DNA from: Lachnospiraceae bacterium
Lineage (GTDB): Bacteria; Bacillota; Clostridia; Lachnospirales; Lachnospiraceae
Direction of reading: 5' to 3'
Assembly: GCA_015057835.1 (NCBI GenBank)
Contig: SVDL01000004.1
Coordinates: forward strand, 1-64,000
Length of the DNA stretch: 64,000 nucleotides
The position numbers and the translations under genes were made by a program. Shown piece after piece: positions 1-6,786 of this stretch. The notes beneath the pieces are model-generated. The model was not told the origin of the DNA and did no database searches. It saw only the letters and a program-made list of their open reading frames with translations. Position 1 is the stretch's first letter, and every line of letters begins with the position of its first letter.

Positions 1-97
1 GTGCCAGCATGACGCCGGTGTCAAGGGCGCCGGTGAGGTCGTCGGCGAGGATCAGGAGGCGGACGGCTGCGTTTTTATTTTCCTGATTATGGTTCAT
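1..97 (-). CDS. Four-carbon acid sugar kinase (DUF1537 family), N-terminal fragment
   Basis: Only the first 32 codons lie in the window; the gene continues past base 1. The start is ATG at 97-95 with a GAAAGGAA ribosome binding site just upstream. The visible segment LILADDLTGALDTGV is the conserved opening of DUF1537 kinases (DtnK/OtnK type), which phosphorylate four-carbon acid sugars such as D-threonate or erythronate at the 4-hydroxyl using ATP. It is divergent from pdxA2 at 261. In the known pathway DtnK makes 4-phospho-D-threonate and PdxA2 oxidises and decarboxylates it to dihydroxyacetone phosphate, so the pairing supports the call. The exact substrate cannot be told from 32 residues. 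Confidence 0.8.
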   Translation of the reverse strand, partial: MNHNQENKNAAVRLLILADDLTGALDTGVMLA

Positions 98-198
98 GGC
101 GATTCCTTTCGGGCGGTCTGCCCCGGGACTCTCCCGGAAAGGGAGAGGGGCACATTTTTTACTTGAATTCTCACTCGGAGTCAATCTATCATGAACTA

Positions 199-215
199 GT
201 ATACAGACAGTATAC
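199..215. promoter_or_regulatory. Inverted repeat, candidate operator between kinase and pdxA2
   Basis: GTATAC is repeated as an inverted pair around a 5-base centre (AGACA) in the 163-base divergent region. Flanking bases extend the symmetry partially (ACTA on the left, TAGT on the right). A position between two divergent catabolic genes fits a repressor site, for example of a GntR- or DeoR-type regulator, but no regulator gene is visible here. Confidence 0.45.
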
Positions 216-260
216 CATAGTCCTTTTTTGGAAGAAAACGTTAGAGGAAAGAATACGGAA

Positions 261-1325
261 ATGGATCATCGGAAAATAATCGGTATCAGCATGGGCGACC
301 CCGCGGGGATCGGTCCGGAAATAACACTGAAAGCGCTCTCGTCGGGAAAACTGTATGAGAAATGCCGTCCAGTCGTGTACGGCAGCGCGGACGTTCTTGA
401 GATCGTCTCACAATATTCCTGGATGCCTCCGGTCCGGATCCGGAAGATCGCGGATCCTTCGGAAGCGGTTTTTGAGCCCGGCGTCGTCAATGTGGTCCAC
501 GTCACGGATCTTGTGAGAGGAGAGAGAGACGGGGCCGGTCTTCAGGAGGAGGACCTGTGCTTCCGGAGAGGCACGGTCTCCGCGGAGGCGGGAGAGGCGG
601 CATTCCGGTATGTGATGCGCGTGATCGAAGCGGCCTTGCGAGGCGATATTGACGCCACGGTGACCAATCCGATCAACAAGGAAGCGGTCAATCTGGCGGG
701 ACATCATTATTCGGGACACACGGAGATCTACGCGGACGCGACGGGGACGAAGCGCTACACCATGATGCTGGCGCACGGAAATCTGAAAGTGGTCCACGTA
801 TCGACCCACGTCTCTCTCCGGGAAGCCTGCGACCGGGTCAAAAAGGCAAATGTCCTCGAAAAGATCCGGATCGCCGACGAGGCCTGCAGAAAACTCGGGA
901 TCCGGGAGCCGAGGATCGCCGTGGCGGGGCTGAATCCCCACGCCGGTGAGAACGGCATGTTCGGAAGAGAGGAGATCGAGGAGATCGGACCGGCCGTAGA
1001 AGAAGCCCGTGCCCTCGGCATTCAGACGGAGGGGCCGGTGCCGCCGGATACGGTATTTTCCAAAGCGGCGGGCGGCATGTACGATATCGTGGTGGCGATG
1101 TACCATGACCAGGGGCATATCCCGCTGAAGGTCCTCGGTTTCACCTATAATGAAAAAGAAAAGAAGTGGAACACGGTCTCCGGCGTCAACATCACGCTGG
1201 GACTGCCGATCATCCGGACGTCCGTCGATCACGGGACGGCTTTTGACCAGATCCGCAATCCGGACGTCAGCGAGCAGAGCCTTATCAACGCGGTCGAATA
1301 TGCGGTCATGATGGCAGATGAATAG
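261..1325 (+). CDS. pdxA2: PdxA2-type 4-phospho-D-threonate / 4-hydroxythreonine-4-phosphate dehydrogenase
   Basis: A 354-residue NAD-dependent, metal-dependent dehydrogenase of the PdxA family. The family hallmark SMGDPAGIGPE is at residues 9-20. The metal-binding histidines lie in YSGHTEIYAD, in LNPHAGENG (near residue 225) and in YHDQGHIPLK (near 280). The ATG at 261 is preferred over an upstream in-frame TTG at 228 because AGAGGAAAG lies 9 bases before it. PdxA acts in pyridoxal phosphate synthesis, whereas PdxA2 paralogues decarboxylate 4-phospho-D-threonate or 4-phospho-erythronate. The divergent DUF1537 kinase favours the catabolic PdxA2 role. The last 8 bases overlap the nuclease gene that follows. 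Family is certain; the PdxA2 assignment is inferred from context. Confidence 0.88.
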   Translation: MDHRKIIGISMGDPAGIGPEITLKALSSGKLYEKCRPVVYGSADVLEIVSQYSWMPPVRIRKIADPSEAVFEPGVVNVVHVTDLVRGERDGAGLQEEDLCFRRGTVSAEAGEAAFRYVMRVIEAALRGDIDATVTNPINKEAVNLAGHHYSGHTEIYADATGTKRYTMMLAHGNLKVVHVSTHVSLREACDRVKKANVLEKIRIADEACRKLGIREPRIAVAGLNPHAGENGMFGREEIEEIGPAVEEARALGIQTEGPVPPDTVFSKAAGGMYDIVVAMYHDQGHIPLKVLGFTYNEKEKKWNTVSGVNITLGLPIIRTSVDHGTAFDQIRNPDVSEQSLINAVEYAVMMADE

Positions 1326-2445
1326 TCAGAAGAAGCAATTTCCGTGGAAAATACTGATCCTGTCTCTGCTGGCGGTCCTCGCGGCAGGGATGGTCTGGTA
1401 CGCCGTTCTTCTGTCCGCGGAACAGATCCAGGAAGGGACCGGAAATCCGGTCATGGAGCAGGCCGTCAGTGAACCGTCAGGAGACACCGGCAGCGAGCCG
1501 GCAGAAGACGCCGGCAGCGAGCCGTCAGGAGACACCGGCAGTGAACCGGCAGAAGACGCCGGCAGCGAAGCGTCCGAGGAGAACGAAGAAGATGCCTTCG
1601 GTGCTGACGGATCATATGAAGAATTTTTAAATGCCGGGAATTTTCCCCGGTACGAAAATGAGCCCAACGTCCCGGTCAACGGAAACCGGCCCTTCTTCAC
1701 GGAGGCGGATTACACGACGGAATCCTTTGAAACGTACGGCGATCTGGATGCGCTGGGGCGGTGCACGTACGCATTTGCCTGCGTCGGAGAAGATCTCATG
1801 CCCACGGAGAAGCGGGAGAGGATCAGCCAGATCCGGCCGACGGGCTGGCATTTTACAAAATACGACGGGATCGACGGCAACTATCTCTACAACCGGTGCC
1901 ATCTCATCGCCTACGGTCTGACGGCGGAAAATGCCAACGAGCGCAATCTCATCACCGGGACCCGCTATTTGAATACCCTGGGGATGAATGACCTCGAAAA
2001 TGAGACCATCAGCTATATACGCCGTACCGGAAATCATGTGCTCTACCGGGTGACACCCGTTTTTGAAGGTGAAAACCTGATCGCGTCCGGGGTGCTGATG
2101 GAAGCGCAGTCCGTTGAAAATGATGAATTCTCGTTCTGTGTTTACGCTTTTAACGTGCAGCCGGGCATCACGATCGATTACCGGACGGGAGATAGCAGCG
2201 GCACGCCGTTTACCGGTACGGAAGTCAGGCACCCCGCGCCTTCGGCATCACCGAAACCGGAATGGGAATACGTTCCTCCGGCGGAGAATGTCACCTATAT
2301 CCTGAACACAAAATCCATGAAATTTCACCGCCCGAACTGCGATGCCGTTAAAGAAATGAATCCTAAAAACAGGGAAGACTTTACGGGGACAAGGGAAGAA
2401 GTGCTGGAAATGGGGTATGATCCCTGCGGCGGATGCAAACCTTAA
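1318..2445 (+). CDS. Membrane-anchored DNA/RNA non-specific endonuclease
   Basis: A 375-residue protein with a short basic N-terminus and one hydrophobic segment (about residues 10-30) acting as signal anchor. A Glu/Ser/Pro/Gly-rich spacer (about 50-95) follows, then an extracellular nuclease domain. YNRCHLIAY (191-199, His195) with the downstream NLITGTRYLN matches the beta-beta-alpha-metal His-Asn nuclease core of EndA/NucA-like enzymes, with NRCH in place of the textbook DRGH. The C-terminal ~50 residues (FHRPNCDAV ... YDPCGGCKP) form a small Cys-rich domain often attached to Firmicute secreted nucleases. Likely roles are nutrient scavenging or DNA uptake. The ATG lies inside the end of pdxA2 (8-base overlap), so translation may be coupled although the functions look unrelated. 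Confidence 0.85.
   Translation: MNSQKKQFPWKILILSLLAVLAAGMVWYAVLLSAEQIQEGTGNPVMEQAVSEPSGDTGSEPAEDAGSEPSGDTGSEPAEDAGSEASEENEEDAFGADGSYEEFLNAGNFPRYENEPNVPVNGNRPFFTEADYTTESFETYGDLDALGRCTYAFACVGEDLMPTEKRERISQIRPTGWHFTKYDGIDGNYLYNRCHLIAYGLTAENANERNLITGTRYLNTLGMNDLENETISYIRRTGNHVLYRVTPVFEGENLIASGVLMEAQSVENDEFSFCVYAFNVQPGITIDYRTGDSSGTPFTGTEVRHPAPSASPKPEWEYVPPAENVTYILNTKSMKFHRPNCDAVKEMNPKNREDFTGTREEVLEMGYDPCGGCKP
1468..1563 (+). repeat. Two tandem 48-bp units coding SEPSGDTGSEPAEDAG
   Basis: Two adjacent 48-base copies differ at only a few synonymous positions. Each encodes the same 16 residues in the spacer between membrane anchor and nuclease. They are long enough to recombine, so spacer length may vary between strains. 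Confidence 0.85.
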
Positions 2446-2505
2446 CGGGAATTATTCATGAAGAGCGGGGAATTTAAATATTTTCCCTGGCATAAGGAGG
2501 AGCAA

Positions 2506-3195
2506 ATGCTCAAAGCGGTAATATTTGATATGGACGGCGTTCTTTTCGACTCCGAGCAGGCGATCATCGACTGCTGGGTCCCTGTGGCGCAAAAACACGG
2601 GATCACGGATGTCGTGCCGCAGTGCCTTCAATGTATAGGAATCACGGAGACCGAGAGCGCCAAAGTATTCCGGAGCGTATACGGACAGGATTTTCCGTAT
2701 GAGGAGATCCGGAAAGAAGTAAATGAGGAATACCGGGAATTCTGTGACGCGGGAAAGCTGCCGGTGAAGCCGGGCGTCACGGAACTGCTGGAATACCTTG
2801 CAGAAGGCGGGGTGAAAATTGCTCTCGCCTCCTCCGGCGACCGGTCCCATGTGGAGAGACTGCTCGGAACAGCGGGTATTCTTCCGTTCTTTCAGGTGAT
2901 CATCGGAGGCGATATGGTCGCGAGGGGAAAACCTGCTCCGGATGTCTTCCTGAAAGCGCTGGAGGAACTGAACCGGACGGGAGACATGGTCATAGAGAGA
3001 CAGGAAGCCCTGATCATAGAGGACTCCTATCAGGGCATCCGGGCGGCACACACCGCGCAGATCCCCGCCATTATGGTGCCGGACCTGCTTCCCGCGACGG
3101 AGGAGTGCTCGCTGAAAACACTCGCTGTTCTCGGGGATCTTTTTGAGGCGAAGGCTTTCATAGAATCCCGGCGGAGCGGAAGAGACGGGGAATGA
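2506..3195 (+). CDS. HAD-superfamily hydrolase, beta-phosphoglucomutase/phosphatase-like
   Basis: A 229-residue HAD protein. Motif I, FDMDGVLFDSE, is at residues 7-17 with the nucleophile Asp and the general acid Asp. Motif II is in LASSGDRSHV, the motif III lysine is in GKPAPDVFLKALE, and the motif IV acidic pair is in LIIEDSYQGIRAA. A helical cap domain follows motif I, as in subclass I phosphatases and phosphomutases. The ATG at 2506 is chosen because AAGGAGG lies 5 bases upstream; an earlier ATG at 2458 has no good site. Likely acts on a small sugar phosphate; the substrate is not predictable. Confidence 0.85.
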   Translation: MLKAVIFDMDGVLFDSEQAIIDCWVPVAQKHGITDVVPQCLQCIGITETESAKVFRSVYGQDFPYEEIRKEVNEEYREFCDAGKLPVKPGVTELLEYLAEGGVKIALASSGDRSHVERLLGTAGILPFFQVIIGGDMVARGKPAPDVFLKALEELNRTGDMVIERQEALIIEDSYQGIRAAHTAQIPAIMVPDLLPATEECSLKTLAVLGDLFEAKAFIESRRSGRDGE

Positions 3196-3199
3196 ATGC

Positions 3200-3230
3200 A
3201 GAGGTGCGGCGGTGAGCCATGCCTCTTTTT
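3200..3230 (+). terminator. Probable Rho-independent terminator after the HAD gene
   Basis: AGAGG and CCTCT arms enclose a smaller GGC/GCC stem with internal mismatches, followed by TTTTT. It lies 4 bases after the HAD stop and before the copper-module promoter. The stem is imperfect. Confidence 0.5.
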
Positions 3231-3257
3231 ATAGTCTTCCGGGGACGAGGTTTTGTG

Positions 3258-3286
3258 TTGACATATACCCCGTCGGGGTATATAGT
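3258..3286 (+). promoter_or_regulatory. Promoter with CsoR operator in the spacer
   Basis: TTGACA (3258-3263), a 17-base spacer and TATAGT (3281-3286) form a near-consensus sigma-A promoter. The spacer is almost filled by a perfect palindrome: arms ATATACCCCG and CGGGGTATAT around a single T (3263-3283). This matches the TACCCC/GGGGTA-type operators of CsoR copper repressors. Apo-CsoR bound here would block RNA polymerase, and Cu(I) would release it. It drives csoR and probably copA and the ArsR gene. Confidence 0.9.
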
Positions 3287-3320
3287 AACAGAAGAAACAA
3301 ATTTTTCAGGAGCGGCAAAA

Positions 3321-3680
3321 ATGAGTCAGAGTCAGGAAAAAACACAGGATCTTCGGAACGATACTGAGATCCGTCCCTGCCCCCACTGCGCGGCAGAAGC
3401 CGGAAAGACGAAGAAACGGACCGACGATGAGAAAAAGAAGTTGATGAACCGGCTGAAAAGGATCGAAGGCCAGGTCCGCGGCGTGCAGGGCATGCTGGAA
3501 AAAGACGCCTACTGCCCGGACATCCTTGTGCAGGTGTCCGCGATCAACAGCGCGCTGAACAGCTTCAATAAAGAGCTGCTGGCGTCCCATCTCCATTCCT
3601 GCGTGGTGAACGATATCCGGAGCGGAGACGAAGGCGCCATCGACGAACTCGCGGCGCTGCTGCAGAAGCTGATGAAATGA
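3321..3680 (+). CDS. csoR: Copper-sensing transcriptional repressor CsoR
   Basis: A 119-residue DUF156/CsoR-family regulator. The conserved core LMNRLKRIEGQVRGVQGML is at about 41-59. The Cu(I)-binding triad is intact: Cys65, His90 and Cys94, with the same 25- and 4-residue spacing as the characterised CsoR triad. An N-terminal extension of about 35 residues carries an extra CPHC motif (Cys20, Cys23), which may bind metal. The start is ATG at 3321 with CAGGAG upstream; an earlier in-frame start would lie in the promoter. The self-complementary operator at 3263-3283 indicates autoregulation, and the downstream copA is the expected target. Confidence 0.95.
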   Translation: MSQSQEKTQDLRNDTEIRPCPHCAAEAGKTKKRTDDEKKKLMNRLKRIEGQVRGVQGMLEKDAYCPDILVQVSAINSALNSFNKELLASHLHSCVVNDIRSGDEGAIDELAALLQKLMK

Positions 3681-3776
3681 CCGGATGAGAGACCGTTTGT
3701 TCCGGGGGAGTGCGGAAAACGATCAGGATAAAAAGTCACAGGAACCAAAGCACAAAAGAGTTTCAGGAGCAGCAGT

Positions 3777-6371
3777 ATGGAACAGTATAATGTCACGGGC
3801 ATGAGCTGCGCGGCGTGTCAGGCGAGAGTCGAGAAAGCTGTCAGCGCGGTGCCCGGCGTGACTTCCTGCTCGGTGAGCCTTCTTACCAACTCGATGGGGG
3901 TGGAAGGGACCGCCGACGCGGGATCGATCATTAAAGCGGTGGAAAATGCCGGCTACGGCGCCTCCCCCAAAAATACGGGAAGCGCAGGAACCGGAGCGGG
4001 GGCCGGTGCGGGACTCTCCGCTAAACTCGCGGCGGAAGAGGAAGCGCTGCGCGACAAAGAGACGCCTGTCCTCAAAAAAAGACTGATCTGGTCGGTAGTA
4101 TTCCTTGCGGTCCTCATGTATTTCTCCATGGGACACATGATGTGGGGCTGGCCTCTGCCGAAGTTCTTTGATAACAATCACGTCGCGATGGGGATCGTAC
4201 AGCTTCTGCTGTCCGGCGTCATCATGGTCATCAACCAGAAATTCTTCATCAGCGGCTATAAGAGCCTCTTCCACGGCTCGCCCAACATGGACACGCTGAT
4301 CGCGCTGGGATCCAGCGCCGCCTTCGGCTACAGCACCGTGATCCTCCTCGCCATGACGCGCGCGCAGGCGGACGGAAATGCCGAGGCGGTCATGCGGTAT
4401 ATGATGGAGTTTTACTTCGAATCCGCCGCCATGATCCTGACCCTGATCACCGTGGGGAAAATGCTGGAAGCCCGCTCCAAAGGGCGCACGACGGACGCCC
4501 TGAAGAGTCTTATGAAAATGGCTCCGAAAACGGCCAATGTCATAAGAAACGGCGAAGAGCAGACGATCGATATCGATCATGTCGTGAAAGGGGATATTTT
4601 TGTGGTCCGCCCGGGCGAGAACATTCCGGTGGACGGCATTGTCCTGGAAGGCAGCAGCGCTGTCAATGAAGCTGCCCTGACGGGCGAGAGCATTCCCGTG
4701 GACAAGGCTCCCGGAGACGGCGTCTCCTCGGCGACGATCAATCAATCCGGATTCCTGAAATGCGAAGCGACGCGCGTCGGGGAGGATACCTCTCTCGCGC
4801 AGATCATACAGATGGTCTCGGACGCGGCCGCGACGAAAGCCCCGATCGCGAAGCTGGCGGACACGATCTCGGGCGTATTTGTCCCGGTCGTGATCGGTAT
4901 CGCCGCGGTGACGATCCTTATGTGGCTGCTCATTTTCCACCGCCCGGTGGGTTACTCGCTCGCGAGAGGCATCTCGGTGCTCGTGGTCAGCTGCCCGTGT
5001 GCGCTCGGACTGGCGACGCCCGTGGCGATCATGGTGGGCAACGGCATGGGCGCGAAGCACGGCACGCTCTTCAAGAGCGCGGAGGCGCTGCAGGAAGCGG
5101 GCAGTGTGCAGATCGTCGCGCTGGACAAGACGGGGACCATCACGAGCGGAGAACCGAAAGTGACGGATGTGATCCCCGCGGAAGGGATTTCCGGGGAGGA
5201 TCTGCTCTACTTCGCCAATGCTCTTGAGACCCAGAGCGAACATCCTCTGGCGAAAGCGGTCACCGCTTACGGGAGCGAAAAACACGTCGGGACCGCTGCG
5301 ATCAGCGATTTCCGTGCGCTTCCCGGCAACGGCCTCACGGCGGTCTGCGACGGCAGGGCGATGGCCGGAGGAAACCTCGCATTTATCAGGACAAATGCGG
5401 AGGTCCCGAAAGAACTCGGGAAGAAGGCGGAAGAACTTGCGGAAGACGGAAAAACGCCGCTGTTCTTCGCGCAGGACGGCAATCTCATGGGAATCATCGC
5501 CGTCGCGGACACCATTAAGGACGACAGCGCCAAGGCAGTGAAAGAACTGCAGAATATGGGCATTCACGTCGTTATGCTGACGGGGGACAATCCGAGGACC
5601 GCGGAGGCGATCGGCAGAGTGGCCGGCGTCAACGAAGTGGTGGCCGGCGTCCTGCCGAGCGGCAAGGAAGACGTCATCCGGAAACTGCAGGAAAAAGGAA
5701 AGGTAGCCATGGTCGGAGACGGCATCAACGACGCCCCCGCCCTTACGAGAGCGGATATCGGCATCGCGATCGGCGCCGGCACGGATGTCGCCATTGACGC
5801 GGCGGATGTCGTCCTCATGAAGAGCCGGCTGACGGACGTGAGCGCGGCGGTCAGGCTCAGCCGGGCTACCTATAAGACCATTATATGGGGACTGTTCTGG
5901 GCGCTGATCTACAACACGATCCTGATCCCGGTGGCAATGGGAATTCTGACGCCTCTCGGCATTACCATGGATCCGATGTTCGGGGCGCTGGCGATGAGCC
6001 TGTCGAGCTTCTGCGTCGTGACCAACGCCCTGCGGCTGAATCTGTTCCCGATGCATGACGCCTCAAGGGATAAAAAACTAAAGAAAACAGTGGAGACCGG
6101 CGCGGACGGAAGACTTCTTCCGGTCAGCGCTGACAAGAAAGAAGAAAAAGGAGAAGAAACCATGACAAAGACAATGAATATCGAAGGCATGATGTGCGGA
6201 CACTGCGAGGCGACCGTAAAGAAAGCGCTGGAAGCGCTGGACGGCGTTGCTTCGGCAGAGGTGAGCCACGAGAAGAACTGCGCGGTCGTCACGCTCAGCG
6301 CGGAAGTGGAAGACGGAGTCCTCAAAAAGGCAGTCGAAGATAAGGATTATAAGGTGATCTCTATCGCCTGA
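3777..6371 (+). CDS. copA: Copper-exporting P1B-type ATPase with N- and C-terminal HMA domains
   Basis: An 864-residue heavy-metal ATPase. It has an N-terminal HMA domain (GMSCAAC, Cys11/Cys14), a Gly/Ala-rich linker, eight predicted membrane helices with the Cu(I) transport motif CPC (Cys406/Cys408), the phosphorylation site DKTGT (Asp450), a TGES actuator loop and the GDGINDAPAL hinge (near 645). Unlike textbook CopA it ends in a second HMA domain resembling the chaperone CopZ (MMCGHC, Cys807/Cys810), joined by a charged linker. That domain starts at an internal Met (796) preceded by a strong ribosome binding site (see 6147-6164), so a separate CopZ-like product may also be made. Role: Cu(I) export, controlled by CsoR. 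Confidence 0.95.
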   Translation: MEQYNVTGMSCAACQARVEKAVSAVPGVTSCSVSLLTNSMGVEGTADAGSIIKAVENAGYGASPKNTGSAGTGAGAGAGLSAKLAAEEEALRDKETPVLKKRLIWSVVFLAVLMYFSMGHMMWGWPLPKFFDNNHVAMGIVQLLLSGVIMVINQKFFISGYKSLFHGSPNMDTLIALGSSAAFGYSTVILLAMTRAQADGNAEAVMRYMMEFYFESAAMILTLITVGKMLEARSKGRTTDALKSLMKMAPKTANVIRNGEEQTIDIDHVVKGDIFVVRPGENIPVDGIVLEGSSAVNEAALTGESIPVDKAPGDGVSSATINQSGFLKCEATRVGEDTSLAQIIQMVSDAAATKAPIAKLADTISGVFVPVVIGIAAVTILMWLLIFHRPVGYSLARGISVLVVSCPCALGLATPVAIMVGNGMGAKHGTLFKSAEALQEAGSVQIVALDKTGTITSGEPKVTDVIPAEGISGEDLLYFANALETQSEHPLAKAVTAYGSEKHVGTAAISDFRALPGNGLTAVCDGRAMAGGNLAFIRTNAEVPKELGKKAEELAEDGKTPLFFAQDGNLMGIIAVADTIKDDSAKAVKELQNMGIHVVMLTGDNPRTAEAIGRVAGVNEVVAGVLPSGKEDVIRKLQEKGKVAMVGDGINDAPALTRADIGIAIGAGTDVAIDAADVVLMKSRLTDVSAAVRLSRATYKTIIWGLFWALIYNTILIPVAMGILTPLGITMDPMFGALAMSLSSFCVVTNALRLNLFPMHDASRDKKLKKTVETGADGRLLPVSADKKEEKGEETMTKTMNIEGMMCGHCEATVKKALEALDGVASAEVSHEKNCAVVTLSAEVEDGVLKKAVEDKDYKVISIA
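6147..6164 (+). promoter_or_regulatory. Internal ribosome binding site and ATG for a CopZ-like product
   Basis: AAAGGAG (6147-6153), an 8-base spacer and ATG (6162-6164) lie inside copA and in its frame. Initiation here would give a 69-residue protein consisting only of the C-terminal HMA domain (MTKTMNIEGMMCGHC...), the size of a copper chaperone. The quality of the site is evident in the sequence; its use is inferred. Confidence 0.55.
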
Positions 6372-6394
6372 CGCACGCCGGAAAGGACTGAAAT

Positions 6395-6733
6395 ATGGCT
6401 GATACGCATGAAAAAACGGACCACGCTGATGTGAAAAGGCTGATGGGCCGTGTCACGGAGATCGAACTGAGCGATCTCGCGGAGCTCTTTAAAATGTTCG
6501 GGGACTCCACCAGGATCAAGATCCTCGTCGATCTTGTACAGGGCGAAAAAAACGTCTCGGAACTGAGTGAGGACCTCGAGATGAATCAGTCGGCGGTCTC
6601 CCATCAGCTGAAGATCCTCCGCACGGCGAAGCTCGTGAAGGGGCGCCGCAGCGGAAAGGCGGTATTTTACTCGCTTGCTGACGACCACGTCAAAATGATC
6701 ATCTCGATGGGGATGGAACATATCGAGGAATAA
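6395..6733 (+). CDS. ArsR/SmtB-family metalloregulator with alpha-5 zinc site
   Basis: A 112-residue winged-helix repressor. LFKMFGDSTRIKIL is the usual family start and VSELSEDLEMNQSAVSHQLK is the recognition helix region. The C-terminal helix carries the complete alpha-5 metal signature D-x-H-x10-H-x2-E (Asp96, His98, His109, Glu112) of SmtB/CzrA, which senses Zn(II) and sometimes Co or Ni. No alpha-3 cysteine site is present. It begins 23 bases after copA and is probably in the copper transcript. A Zn sensor beside a Cu exporter is slightly unexpected; it may regulate a zinc exporter elsewhere. Confidence 0.9.
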   Translation: MADTHEKTDHADVKRLMGRVTEIELSDLAELFKMFGDSTRIKILVDLVQGEKNVSELSEDLEMNQSAVSHQLKILRTAKLVKGRRSGKAVFYSLADDHVKMIISMGMEHIEE

Positions 6734-6786
6734 AATACAGTCTGTTGTTTTTAATTCCATAAAAACCATCCTGGAAAGGGACAAAT

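Noticed and set aside
3723-6056. 777-residue open frame on the minus strand
   Set aside because: It mirrors copA in a G+C-rich gene, has Arg/His/Asp-rich composition and no ribosome binding site or family motif. The same applies to the long minus-strand frames opposite ileS (44712-47768), the permease (30507-32012) and pepF (6850-8487).
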